Part shown: piece by piece, positions 47,241 through 59,919 of the stretch
How the letters are laid out: every line of letters begins with the position of its first letter
Numbering within the stretch: the stretch's first letter is position 1
The notes under the pieces: generated by a model
What the model saw: only the letters and a program-made list of their open reading frames with translations
Database searches by the model: none
What the model was told of the DNA's origin: nothing
Assembly (NCBI GenBank): GCA_964017045.1
Contig: OZ024808.1
Coordinates: 23,440,918-23,504,917, forward strand
DNA length: 64,000 nucleotides
Reading direction: 5' to 3'
From: Omphiscola glabra
Taxonomy: Eukaryota > Mollusca > Gastropoda > Lymnaeidae
Translations under genes and position numbers: made by a program

Positions 47241-48001
47241 CCTAATTTAGATACCACCACAAACACCCCATCCCCCGAAGAAATTGTCTGATAGAAAAGC
47301 TGGTCATAATGCATTGACCAACCTGGGCCCCAAATGCTTTCCGGAATATGCTAGAGTGTCATATTGAGTCTCCGGGTGTTACTACGCCCAAGTCTCCCAT
47401 CGCTGTTACGACCGGCCTGGGTGGAATGTTATTTTTTTAAAAATAGATTTTAAGGGCGGTGGTTTAAGGGGGGGGGGGGTGGCGGGCGATTCTGTACATA
47501 CATTTTAATGCACAAAATTCTGAAGAAATTCTTACATTCCATGAATAGTCTTAAAACTACTGTATATTTGATCTCTAAACAAACTGTCACCGACATAAAA
47601 AAAAACTTTCATTTACAAATTCTGTGAAACTCATGATTTGTAATTGCTGTAAAAAGCTATGACAATACAATCCCAATGTTTCGTTATTATCGTCGTTTTC
47701 GTCATACTGTTGCTTTTTGTTTCCACAGATAAACCCGCTGGATATCACAACAGTAATAAATAACCTAGTGTCTACTAGGGACAACTTATTATCCCACTGT
47801 CCACCTTAGAATGATTCTGTGGATGTGACGTAATTTGTGACGTCAAAAAGCAACGTATAAAACCGGTGACCTAATTTTTAAATGGCTTTGGGGGTGGGGA
47901 CGTTGTTTCCAACAATGTAAGCCTACGGATCCAACAAGCAAAGGGGGGAAATTAGGTGGAGTGGTGGTGTGAATTTGACTTTGCTTTCATATGTGGCTGG
48001 C
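47241..48001. other. Intergenic, no gene seen
   Basis: It contains a poly-G run near 47469-47482. An acceptor-like TTTCCACAG near 47727 has no convincing exon after it. Confidence 0.35.
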
Positions 48002-48210
48002 CAGAGGCGTAGCTAGAGTGTTTGGCGCCCGGGGACAAGATTCGCGCCCGGGGACAAGATTCATTTTAAAGCGCCCACTTTTACTTTTTTTTCAACTCTC
48101 AAACCCATTATTTTCACCAATAAAATAATACCGAAGCACATTTTGGCGCCCCTAACTAGCTGGCGCCTGGGTACATCTGTCCCCTTGCCCCACCCTACGC
48201 TACGCCTCTG
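48002..48210. mobile_element. hAT-type MITE with CAGAGGCGTAGC termini (209 bp)
   Basis: The 12-bp inverted ends CAGAGGCGTAGC and GCTACGCCTCTG are flanked by TGGCTGGC and TAGCTGGC (7 of 8). Same family as 20212-20399. A short internal duplication of CGCCCGGGGACAAGATTC lies near the left end. Confidence 0.92.
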
Positions 48211-48471
48211 TAGCTGGCCCCTGACAACTTTATTTTGGATTTTTAAAATTCTACTACACCTCTTAAAAATTGGGCTTTAGCTTTAACAATATCTGAATAT
48301 CTCATTCAGGGATTATATATAAGGGATTTTTTCTCCTGACGACAATGAAAATATTAATAATTTAAGGGAGTCCTTATTTCAATCTGGAAACTCACCCCAC
48401 TACCCCATGCCATTAAAAAAAAGAAATTAAAAAAATAATAATCCAGATATACAAAATGATCCACTCATGAC
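48211..48471. other. Spacer, no gene seen
   Basis: AT-rich sequence between the MITE and the GC-rich element. Confidence 0.3.
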
Positions 48472-48484
48472 GCGTACTGTAACT

Positions 48485-50652
48485 GAAATATCTCATTAGG
48501 AAATGGCGTCAGCGGGCCGTCGAGCTCGCGCTCCTTATGCCCTCCCTGGCGCCCACCCACACCTGCCAGGCGCCGGGTTTCCCCGACGTCGGGCCGTGCG
48601 GGAGAAGGCAAGAGACCTCCCCGGGCGTGAAGCGTCCCCACCAGCAACCGCCTCGATCGGGTTTGCCGATGGAGGCCCTCCCCACCCGGAGACATCTGGT
48701 CGACCGAAGACGCTGCGCTTAAAGCGTCCGCAGTCCACTTTCCTAGGGGCCGGGACGGTAAATTAACGTCCTAAATCTCCCCCCACCCGTGCCGGGGAAG
48801 CATCGGACGCCCTCTAAGAGGGATTCTACAGTGGGTTTCCACCTCGCAACTAATTCGCGAAGTAGCTGGGACGAAACGGTTGCCTAGGATCAGCTTTCTC
48901 AGGGCTGCATATTTAGAATCATCGGCCAGAGGCTTCCACCACAGCCTCTTGCCTCATATCCCTTAACGGCAACTTGTAATCATGATCCCTACCCTGTGTT
49001 TGCCTTTTCTTCCCCAAGTGAAGTATCACAGGTGGCAGCCCTGTAGGAGCCGTTTATTCCAGCAACTACCATTAATGTCCCTGTCTGCCACGCGGGACAC
49101 GCAATGGTGGTAATGTGCCCCGGGTTAACGCCGAGCAGTGTTTCTTTCAGGCATACCTCCGGGGGGGGGGGCACTGCCCCCCGGAGCAAGTCAAGTGCCC
49201 CCCCGGGGGAAAATGTGTAAGAAAAAATAATAATAAAAAAAAAACTATTCTAAATTTAATTTTTATAAAATTTATTAAAGTTATTGAAATGTGTGCCTTT
49301 AATCGATTACAATTATTGGAACAAATAAAATAACGCTTTGTTCGATATATATTGATGATCCATAGCGTTCAGGTTAATCTTGTTACAGGCTCGCAGAAAT
49401 CGATTATAAATATGGTATTGTTTTGAAAATTGGCCGCTCCTGATCATACGCTAAATCTTACTTTTCTGATTCGCAAATATCGGTATCTTTTATTTAATTA
49501 CATTTTGCAGCTGCAAAAGTTGAAAGACTTTTTAAATATAGTTCTTGCTAAGAAATAAACATGTGCAATCTGTTTTTAAATTATATTGTATAATAGCATC
49601 ATGCTTTAAAAAATCATTTTTAGCAAACATTTTAATGTAGTAGATTCCATAGATGTATGCTGACATAGATAAAATGAAAATTTAAAAATAATAATAATTT
49701 TAAAACAAAAAATTAGGAATTTAGCGGTTACATACAAATAGTGGACATTTCATCATAATGATTAAATCGAGTTTTTCTAATTTTTTAACACAGTTTCGGG
49801 AACAGAGTAAAATGATTTTTTAAAAAAGTCTTTATTTATTAAATCCCCAATGACTTTTCTCTGTTAATATAATAATAATAAACAATCTTCCCCAGCTGTT
49901 TGAACTATTAAAAAAATATATTTTAAGATGATAATCCAGTAGAAAGAATATAATATATATTTAAACACCATAACCAAAATGAATATAGTTTGTGTCTGGC
50001 ACTGGTCGCCATAATGCCTCCCCGATCAAATGAAAGTCTTATCAAAACATTCGAATCATGTATACTCCAAAATGCACCTTTTGATTGTTAAACAATCACA
50101 CATTTTCTGCTGCCCTACTTCCCGATAAAAATTACTTGCCATGACAGCCAAATTTGGTGCTGATATATACACTGCCCAGCGGCGTGCCTAGTGTTAGCGC
50201 CACCCTAGGTGGGTTAACTTTTTTGCAACGCTACCTTTCTCGATAGAAACTCTGCAGATGTCCGAAAATCCCGCCGCTCTATCCAAAGAAAAAATGACAC
50301 CTGGGAAGACCAAATGTTCGCCCCCCCCCTTTTTTTACGTCACTGACGTGAGTCTTTGATGACGGGGACAAGATTCATTTTTACACCCCCCCCCCCCCTG
50401 GCTAAACTCTGAAACCTATTATTTTCATCCATTAACACTATAGCCCATTAGATGCCCCCGCTAGTCTGGCGCCCAGGGACATATGTCCCATCTGCCACCC
50501 CTTAGCTACGCCTCTGGCCACTGAAAAACTGGCGTCAAAAGTGCCCCCTCGGGGAAAATTTCTGAAAGAAACACTGACGCCGAGGGGGTCGGTGGCCAGC
50601 GCTTCCAAATCGGCAAGCCACTACAGACTTGTCGACCGGAACCCCGAGACCG
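48485..50652 (+). mobile_element. GC-rich dispersed element, copy 2, split by hAT copy B
   Basis: Flanked by a perfect 13-bp duplication GCGTACTGTAACT (48472-48484 and 50653-50665). Without the hAT insertion and its duplicated octamer it is about 719 bp. It shares GGGCCGTCGAGC, GACGAAACGGTTGCCTAGG, AATCATCGGC and GTCTGCCACG with 27005-27582 in the same order. The right ends of the two copies are poorly alike. Open frames inside (48465-48770) are GC-rich chance frames. Confidence 0.75.
49136..50576. mobile_element. hAT-type non-autonomous element, copy B (1441 bp)
   Basis: Perfect 15-bp inverted termini CAGTGTTTCTTTCAG and CTGAAAGAAACACTG are flanked by a perfect 8-bp duplication ACGCCGAG (49128-49135 and 50577-50584). 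It aligns with the two ends of 26534-31809 and lacks both of that copy's extra segments. The right third embeds a degraded copy of the CAGAGGCGTAGC MITE (about 50336-50517), also present in copy A. No transposase. Confidence 0.95.
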
Positions 50653-50665
50653 GCGTACTGTAACT

Positions 50666-51928
50666 AAACTTTCGTTTTTCTTTAAGTCAAATGTTTTACT
50701 AATTTCATTTTTTAAAAATAAAAATTCAAACTTTTAAACTATTCTTTTAAAAAGAAAAAAAAACAATTATATGTATTTAATGTAGCTTAACATCGTTTCT
50801 CAAATAAGTATTTCACAGCTTTAATTAAATGTTTAAAGTTCAATTTCAATATTAAAATGCGTAAACTGAGTATGAAATTATTGGTAGCTCTTTAAAATAA
50901 AAACTAATGATATTTGTTTTTAGAAAATTGTAACTTCTATTCAGCGAGAGCTCGAGTTATTTTTTTTTTCAGCCGTAACCGTAGGTCATATAGAAAATGT
51001 GTTTACGATTTCTCTGTTATTAAATGTAAGTGGCTAGTTTAAAAGATAAACCATACATTTTGTATGAAAATTGATAATAAATAGCTAAAATACTATTCAT
51101 TATTAAGTATATATAAGTCTACAGTTACAGAATACACACACTCTTTATGTATTCGTCACTTGGACTTCTACGAGTACTTGGAATAGGAATTCGTCATAAT
51201 GATAATGAATAGATTTACTATCACAATGAATCATATACATAAGAATTAGAATGGTGAATTAATTAAATCAAAATAAAATGATAAAAATGAATTATACTAA
51301 CTTGATTCTTGAATAACTTCGCTACATTTAATTTTAATAATCTAACACAAGAACTGAAGAAGGAAGTAGTTTGAAAATAATGTAATTGTTAGTGTTATTA
51401 GTGTAAGCCTATTTTTATTTTGTCACCTGCTTGCTGATGAAGAAGAATTTAAGAAGTAAAAGTTTAAGAACCAAGAAGGCATCTAGTTCATCTAGTCAAT
51501 CTAGTAATAGTTAACTAGTGTGTCATCTAGTTTGATACTTATTCATTGACATTCAATATTCAATAGTAATAATACTAATAAGTAATACTACTAACTACTA
51601 GTAATAAATAGTAATTTGAAACATTCTTTTGATTGTCCTGTCTTTTCCTTTCAAGTTCAAGCCTAAACATTTCCTTTCTACTGTTGAATTTGTATGATTT
51701 TTTACATTTTTTTTCTTTTTGAAATGTGTTAATTTTTAACTTTTTGCTATTTATAAAATTTAATTTTAAATTATCATTTTCATGCACTGCAAGTTTAGAT
51801 ATCTTTTTTTTTAAAAATAACCCATTCTTATCATTTTCCTTATTTTCATTTGCCTTGTTGGTAAGTAAAGTAGCTAAAACAACACATTCTCTCCATTTCA
51901 CCTTCCAATTTTAGCAGACATGTTTTTG
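50666..51928. other. AT-rich DNA upstream of MAPKAP1
   Basis: No gene is supported. An open frame at 51575-51901 (minus) is Lys/Asn-rich and is probably composition-driven. A short CTAGTT/ATCTAGT cluster lies near 51480-51530. Confidence 0.35.
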
Positions 51929-52007
51929 CACTACTTTATTCGACATGGCAGTCATCTTTGTCTGCTGTCATGGCAACAAAGATGGTGGCCATCTTAAAAA
52001 AGTAGTG
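51929..52007. promoter_or_regulatory. Imperfect hairpin about 460 bp upstream of the MAPKAP1 start
   Basis: Left arm 51929-51961 and right arm 51976-52007 are imperfect inverted repeats (CACTACTTT/AAAGTAGTG at the base, CATCTTTGT/ACAAAGATG at the tip) around a 14-nt loop. The arms carry CATCTTTG, AAGATGGTGGC and GCCATCTT, which resemble the AAGATGGCGGC core of YY1-type sites. It could be a promoter element or a small inverted-repeat transposon; nothing in the window decides this. Confidence 0.35.
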
Positions 52008-52465
52008 AACGAACGCTGTAAATAGTTGGAGTTGGATATTGTAAATTTACCAAAAGGTTATTCTCCATCACTATCACATTTGACATGTCATGAAAGTACA
52101 CCTTTCTACAACACTATGTCTTGCAGCATTGAGCATCACTTTTGTTATGCTGAAAATATAAAAAGTCTAAGTTGAAATAATTCAAGGCTATGGGATCACA
52201 TTTATTTTCCAAGCTTTTAAAATATTGTAATCAATAGAAGAAATGCAGTTAAATGATTCCGGAAAAAATTCATTAACTAGATTTTTTGTTACGACGCAGG
52301 AGACTGGACTGAAGGGACCCTGAGCCAGACAGCAATTAAGTCTTATGAAGCAGGAATACCATCATTTTAAATTAGCCACTTTTTTATGGATTTATAGGAT
52401 GATGTCTGTTCCATAACACAGAAAAATATTCTAGTGGTACAACTGTTTATTAGCAATCCTTCAAC

Positions 52466-55400
52466 ATGGCTATGATGGACAATGTTGACTTTCTAATTAG
52501 TCATATACGCAATGCCTTTGTAACGAGTGATGATACCAGCATGTCAGAATGGGTCATCACAGAATGTCGTGCACAGGATGAGACTGACCTCAAGCGTGAT
52601 AGCAATCATCGGTTAGTTGGTACAGTTTCTTTTTAAAGTTTCCTAAATAATATTTCAAATTTATAATAATGAATTCATTTGTAAATCACCCAGTCATTTT
52701 TTTTTTAAATATAGAAAACAAATAATATTAAATTATTAAAGTGACAAAAATAACAGTGGCAATATTAAAACCATAAAATTGGATTTGTTTTTTCTAAATA
52801 CTTTTTATTTACTTATTGTTTTGAATCATAATTTATAATTACCTTTATTATTTAGAGGTACATTCAAACCAAGTGAAAAAACTAATACTATTTTGGATCG
52901 CCTATATGCAGAAGATGGATGAACTTATTTCTATACAGGTACAACAGGAATAACATGAACATCCGCAGCGACAGTATGAGTGACTGCCCTTCTGATAATG
53001 AAATTAAAGGATCAATGGATATTCATCCCGATATGGACTTTGGTTAGAATTATATTTCATCCATGTTAATCCATCTAAAACAAGTCCTGTGCAAAGCAGT
53101 AATCTCATTAGTCATTAATTTTAGTATTATTTTTATAATAAAGTCTTTCAATTTATACAATCAAGCAATTTTTACTTTCTTAAATAATTTAAGTATTTTA
53201 AATAGAAAAAGAGCTTCATTACCCAAACCTGAATGAACATTTACTGGCTTGATTTTAAATTAAGTTTGGGTTCAGTAGATTGGGCTCAGACTAGAGAGTT
53301 CATTTTTTGTTTTTCAAAAAGACTTGTTACTCTCGAGTGCGTAAATAGAAAAAAAAAAGTCCAAAAGACACTACAAAATGTCCTGTCATATCCATTACTA
53401 CTAAACAAATGCTTTTATTAAGATGGAAAATTAGTAAATTTTATCTTGCCTCTGATTGAGAAAATAATGTTAAATAAGATAGGGGGGGTCACTATCAGTG
53501 AAGTTCCAACCAGCTTGATAAACCCATCATATAAAAATAGGTACATTTGGTAATTATTTTAAATTATCATCTGGCAGCTTAAAGGTAATTTAAGGGCTCA
53601 AACTTTTAAAACATGGATGCATTGTTACATACGATTTATTTTTGTTGTCAGGGGCTCATCGGCGTAGATCAAATACGGCACAGAGACTTGAACGTCTGAA
53701 AAAGGAGAAGAGGACACAGAGCAAGATGAAAACAATACAGTGGAAAGATGCACCAGAAACATACAAAGGTGACCAATTGATACTCCATGCATGAGGATGT
53801 TTGGTGTGCTTTAATCTTTCTGCCAGTCAAAGATAAATTGTTTTAATTTTATGAAAATATTTTCCTGTAATCCGCAAAAATAGACAGTTTATTTTACTAA
53901 GTTTTCATTACTATTATATTTTTTTGTAAATATAAGTATCCAGGCTTGAGTACATTTTTTAAGAAGTGTTACTAAACCTTCATGCAGTAGAAATAAAAAT
54001 TAAATTATTTTTGTTTGGAAAGGAAGATATAAATGCTGGATATTTTATTTAAGAAATAAAAAATAAAATATGTGTTTATGTAAATTTATTATAACAGTTG
54101 CATTTTCATTATGAATAAGTAGGTACATACCGGTGCTCTTCTTAAAAAATGTTTAAATATGTTTTATGGGGACGTTGAAATTTCTTCTATGTTCTTTATA
54201 TCATCATTGCTCAAACCAAATTTGGAGTTTTCAAACCCTTAAAATATTTTCAGCTGAGGAAAAGGGTCATTTGTTTGAAAAGAGAAATCTCCCAGAATTG
54301 CCCAGTACAGACTCGAACATTCCAAATCAAAATATAAGCACAGCGAATTTTCAAAATGTGCCAGTCCCTCCTGTGTTAGAAACGACATCATCGTCATCGT
54401 CACCATCAAAGAAAGCTAAGGGAGTGTCCATATTGTCCCAGCAGCTGGAAGAGCTTGACTCACATGGCAGCAATCCTTTCTTCAAATATGCCAAGTTTGA
54501 TGGAAGGGTAAGTCTCTTGGCTGGTTATTTATTTATTTATTTATTTATTATTTATTATTGTTGAAATGGGGATTATTTTTGACACACTTGTGATTTGGTA
54601 TAAAACAGTAGTTAAATAACTAACTGTGCAGTTCATTCCATTTTCTTTCGGCATGAAACAATGCTGGAATCTGTATGAGTTTCTTTTTAAACATTTTGTT
54701 CCATCATTTATTATTACAGACAGCTGGTGGACTTCCGACTAGAAAGCTGGAGATTTTTCTTGCCTTTGCTCCGCCTGAACAGCGAGGGTATCCCATGTCT
54801 ATTCTAGTCACTGCCCATGCCAAAGCTCAAGAGGTGGTTGGCCTCATCTGCTGGCAGTATACAGAGGAGGAGAGGAAGCCGGACCTGCAGTCAGTAGCAG
54901 GACACATAGACCCCAAGTAAGCCTTCTTACTATCACTGTTTGTTTTAACCCCCCCCCCCCTTTTTTTTTTCCATGCTGTTACAGGTAACATTACAACATT
55001 TTTAACTTAGTGTAATTTTTTCTTTCAGGATTGCCCAACACTTCTAATCCAGAAAACTATTTGTGCTCACCAGTTTATACCACAAGGTCTTTTTTACTTA
55101 GTGATTATTCCTTCCCAAGAATATCTGCCTTACAAGACTGACAATTCCATTCCCCCTAAAGCTGTGAACAACCACAGATGAATCATAACCTGCTACCTCT
55201 TGTCTTGTGAGGCGGCCACCCTACCAGTGCGCACCAGGCTGCCCCACTGTTGCCCACCAGGCCACCCAACCATTTCCCACCAGGCCACCCAACCATTGCC
55301 CACTAGGCAACCCAAATACTGTGCACCACGCCACCCAACCATTGCCCACCAGGCCACTCAAACACTGTGCACCAGGCCACCCACTCTGTCTTTGTATTTT

Positions 55401-58400
55401 ACATGGTTTAGCCCAGGAGAGCGTTGTGTGTTACTGTTTTTAGCGTGCAGAGAATAAGGACGACTGGCACCATCTCACATGTTCCTTGTTTTATAATAAC
55501 CATATTAACTGTTTCTTTTAAGAGTGAGGTTACTGCATTTTAAATTTATTGTTACAGCAAAAGGTTGTTATACTTCTTCATTTAAGGATGTCATAGGATC
55601 TGATTACTTTTAAAATATTGTTACAATTTATATGAAAAAATACCTATTTAAATTATTTTCTTTATGTACATAATATGCTTCTAATTAAAAAAAAATAACT
55701 TATGGAATATAAATAATTACTTTGAAATCAAACAAAATTATGATTTCTTCCCCAGTGATTTTGTGAATAAATTTTCCCTGCACATGGCAGAGGACGATGG
55801 AGAAATTGATACTGACTTTCCTCCCATCATCCCCACTGACCCAGTGTCCAAATATGGATTCACAAAGTTTGCCCTTGTGGCCAATGCCCCCGTACAACCA
55901 AAGTCAGCCCTAGTCACCATGTACGTATTGTATAACATTAAGGTTCAGTTTATATCAACATTATACCAGTAATTTCCATTATTTTTATTTTTTTTGAAGT
56001 GGTGTTGATTTCAGCCTTGCTGTGTATGACATGTTGATAACACAGAATATATGAGAGAGTTTATAAAAAAAAAAGTCATTAAGCTTCATAGACAGTTTTC
56101 TCAAACTGCATCTAAGTAATCCATATCATAAACAAACATATTCTGTAAAATTTCTATGTCACACTCCTTGTTTAAAATTTAATCTCCCCAAGTTCCAAGT
56201 TTTTCAATTCTCTATCACCCCCATCCCAGCAATGTCCCTAACAGAGGCTTCAACAAGTTCCAAGTGGACTCCTTGACAGTGACAATGAGAGAACTCATGG
56301 ACAAAGTCATCAAGAAGAGAAAAATCAAACTGAGGCCAGGTAAGGGGAAGTACATGTCCCTTGCAGCGCACATTCAGTTAGAGTTACGTCCCTTACTTTG
56401 CCATCACACCACTGCTAAATTTCACTACCGTACTTGAATTTTGTACCAAAATGAAGAAATAAATTTCTTAAATTTAACATTATTGTAAAAAAATATTAAA
56501 AAATGAGGAATTGAAATAAGCCACTATACTCAGTCCTTCTGTTTATGAATTATTATGCAAAACCTTAACAAGGTCTTGGGCACATCATCAGCCAAACATC
56601 TGTCAAAATTTTGATTTACTGTAACATTTGCATATCATTGGTTTTTCCCACCTCTTGAATCTGTACTGTAGTTAACTCAAGGCAACAAGATGACTGTAGG
56701 TACTTTTAAGTTGTTCATTTTTTTTTTAAATTTCTTTTATATTTTGTTACACAAACTGCTTCAAAGAAGAGCATGCTTTCTATTTTGCAGCCTTGACCCA
56801 TTCTTTTTAAAGATGGTGAGGGCCATAGCATGTGCTTATAACTGCTTCATTTTTAAAAAAAAATTTTTTATAATAATGTGATGCTTATTTTAACAGTAAT
56901 CAGATCCTATGGAATAGTTACAAGAAGAACTATTGAAAAGTATAAAAACCTTTTGCTATTAAGTTTTAATTAGACTTTAATGTTCAAAAAAAGTTTTTTT
57001 TTTTTGGTTTTTAAATTTTTAAAAATTTATTTGTGTAGGTGACTCCTAATTTTGCTTGTACCATTAACTATAATGCGCACCTATCTCTTTCCTTTACAAG
57101 TCCCTTAAAGACTTTTCTAACGTTTCGTGTCCACTTTTTAGGAATTATAATTGCCGTCACTTTAATTTTATTGATTTAAAAAGATAAAAATGATTTATGT
57201 TTGACACGTGACACTTTTAAACCCACCAGGTCTAAACTACACATTAGAAAAAACTGGTAAGAGTGAAATTGGGAAGCCCGTTGACCTGGACGCCATGCTG
57301 GGGTCTATGAACTGTTTGGAATTCTACCTCATTAGAGAGAACAGTAAGAAATTATATGATTTTTTACTAATAAGCCAGGTGAGGTGGCAGGTAACAAATG
57401 GTGGAAAAATGTTTTATTAATATTTTATTTGATTATATATCACTCCATTAAGATAACAGGACAGGTTTTTTTTGTGTTGTTTTTTTTTGTGGGTTTTCTT
57501 TTGAACATATTTCCTTTGGAAAATGAACATTGTCCTTGTAGAATAGTGAAAACATGTGGGTTGGCTATCATGTCTGTAGGGAATAATGGAAACATGTGGG
57601 TTGGCTATCATGTCTGTAGGGAATAATGAAAACATGTGGGTTGGCTATCATGTCTGTAGGGAATAGTGAAAACATGTGGGTTGGCTATCATGTCTGTAGG
57701 GAATAATGAAAACATGTGGGTTGGCTATCATGTCCGTAGAGAATAACGAAAACATGTGGGTTGGCTATTATGTCCGGTCCGTAGAGAATAATGAAAACAT
57801 GTGGGTTGGCTGTCATGCCTGTAGAGAATAATGGAAACATGTGGGTTGGCTATCATGTCCGTAGAGAATAATGAAAACATGTGGGTTGGCTATCATGTCC
57901 GTAGAGAATAATGGAAACATGTGGGTTGGCTGTCATGTCCGTAGAGAATAATGAAAACATGTGGGTTGGCTGTCATGTCCGTAGAGAATAATGGAAACAT
58001 GTGGGTTGGCTATCATGTCCGTAGAGAATAATGAAAACATGTGGGTTGGCTATCATGTCCGTAGAGAATAATGAAAACATGTGGGTTGGCTATCATGTCC
58101 GTAGAGAATAATGGAAACATGTGGGTTGGCTGTCATGTCCGTAGAGAATAATGAAAACATGTGGGTTGGCTGTCATGTCCGTAGAGAATAATGGAAACAT
58201 GTGAGTTGGCTATCATGTCTGTAGAGAATAATGGAAACATGTGGGTTGGCTATCATGTCCGTAGAGAATAATGGAAACATGTGGGTTGGCTGTCATGTCC
58301 GTAGAGAATAATGAAAACATGTGGGTTGGCTGTCATGCCTGTAGAGAATAATGGAAACATGTGGGTTGGCTGTCATGCCCTTATGTAAACATGAAAACAT

Positions 58401-59919
58401 GCGTTTTGACTATGATGGAGTGAACTTGCTTGATTTGATGTCTCTGCTAGGCTCAAGGGGCGATGCTGAATCCAATGGTGAGGAGGACCAGAAGATGGCA
58501 GAGTCACTCATGAGTCACCAGTACAAGTCATTCATTGTCAGCATGGTTCACAAGTTGAGGACGAATACAGAGGTCCAGTTAGGTGGGTCATTTGCCGGGG
58601 GCGGGGAAATTTCGTGTGAGTCGTGGTTGGATGACTTATAAGTGGGATGTGACTGGTTGGCTTGAATGTGGGATGTGGCTGGTTGGCTTGAATGTGGGAT
58701 GTTGTGTCAAGAGAGGAGCAATAACTTGGGGGGGTGGGGGGGGGAATAGGACAAAATGAACTTTTGAGTGATTTGTGACATGGGAGTTCTGCCGTGTTGA
58801 TTTTTATGGGGGTAATGCTGGATTATCATGAGGTATTTAGAATGGGTGGATGGGACTCGTTAACCTTGGACGGCAACTCATCTAAGAGAAGGCAACTCTG
58901 AATTCAAACCCGGAGATGGAGTCCCGATAGGCGGATAACATTGGCACAATGAAACATTCTGGCAACTCCTGCGACACCACTGGTGCCAAGCTGTATCATC
59001 CACATGATGTTCCCTTGGGGTTATCCAGCGGCGTGGAGAGAGGCGATTTGCTGTTGGGAACCAGCTAATAATCCTAGAAAGAATAATCCCAGACCTTGTG
59101 GATTTCATCCTGCGAATTCCATACCATCGTCACCTAGTGACGGACGGATGCCAGCAAAAAAAAAATTTAGAACAATAAAATCACTGCTCAAACATGCACA
59201 CATTGATACATGTACCATCTTATCCATTACTTTTTATATTTTTTTATGCCAGGCATCAGTGGAGACAAGATAGAGATTGACCCAGTTTCTGTAAAAGGCA
59301 CAGCCCGATTATTCCGACAGAAAGCTGTCACGTATGATGCTGATTGCGTGGCTGCCTGCGACATCACCGAGACAAAGAGTAATGGTGAGATTTTTCTGTG
59401 AATTTTTTGTTCCCAGTGCTAAAATAAGAGGTCTAGATTTATGTAAGGTCAACCGTGACACGGTTGCTTGCAATGCTTTGGGACTGTTCCTAATGACAGT
59501 TGTGTATTAATAAATCAAAGTTGAGGAATTTGTTAAGTTTAAATATTCATCCCAGTGGGACCATTTCAGTTATTCAATGGGTGAGTTTTAGACTAAAAGG
59601 TTTGAGGACCACTTTTGAAAAGACATCAATTAATTTTAATTAATTTCTTATGGTTATGTCCCTATCATTTTTTAACTCGATGATATCATCTTTAGGTCGA
59701 GCTGTATTCCGAATGACCTACCTAAACGGCACAGACTATAAACAGCACTACTTTGAAGCCGAGCAGAGCACGGCCACCGAGATTGTGGAGAAGGTCAACA
59801 ACATCTTGGAGCTCAAGTTTAGCCCTGTCAGGAAGGAATTTGTGTTCTCGCAGGAGAAGAAAGCACTGCAGAAGCGGGACTCCATCAAACGGGAGTCATC
59901 TGTCAAACTAGGTCACTGA
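52466..59919 (+). CDS. MAPKAP1: Target of rapamycin complex 2 subunit MAPKAP1 (SIN1), 11 coding exons
   Basis: Exons: 52466-52611, 52939-53042, 53652-53768, 54254-54507, 54720-54916, 55756-55920, 56230-56339, 57230-57343, 58451-58582, 59253-59384 and 59696-59919, all GT-AG, joining in frame to 564 residues plus TGA. Human SIN1 is 522. SIN1 is the mTORC2 scaffold that recruits Akt and SGK and binds membrane lipids. Residues 1-49 (DNVDFLISHIR, VTSDDT) match the family N-terminus. RRRSNTAQRLERLKKEK (87-103) keeps the Akt/S6K-type site, Thr92 here. CRIM domain is about 190-330, with VVGLICWQYTEEERKP and AEDDGEIDTDFPP. The Ras-binding-like domain is about 330-405. The PH domain is about 415-540 (HQYKSFIVSMVHKLR, GDKIEIDPV, TDYKQHYFEAE). 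ATG is fixed by an in-frame TAG 12 bases upstream and a good context (AACATGG). A Ser-rich linker at about 165-180 adds length. Confidence 0.95.
55205..55390. repeat. About 23-bp minisatellite in MAPKAP1 intron 5
   Basis: About eight units of CAGGCCACCCAACCATTGCC plus a short CAC end lie between exons 5 and 6. Upstream, 55030-55055 has an acceptor-like CTTTCAG and an in-frame stop, so a retained piece would truncate the protein. Confidence 0.88.
57535..58385. repeat. 40-bp minisatellite in MAPKAP1 intron 8, about 21 copies
   Basis: Units contain GAATAATGAAAACATGTGGG then TTGGCTATCATGTCCGTAGA. Alternate units differ at GAAAAC/GGAAAC and CTATCATG/CTGTCATG in a partly alternating pattern, suggesting 80-bp dimers in the middle. 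It fills about three quarters of the intron and stops about 65 bp before the exon 9 acceptor. Confidence 0.97.

Noticed and set aside
46555..47314. Cys/His/Pro-rich frames of 138-241 codons as repetitive secreted proteins
   Set aside because: Three overlapping minus-strand frames are open at once across a 17-bp minisatellite, so none is specifically maintained.
58860..59165. Low-AT stretch in MAPKAP1 intron 9 as an extra exon or SINE
   Set aside because: It resembles a dispersed repeat by feel (GAATTCAAACCCGGAGATG), but I find no second copy in the window, no target duplication and no in-frame splice option that fits SIN1.
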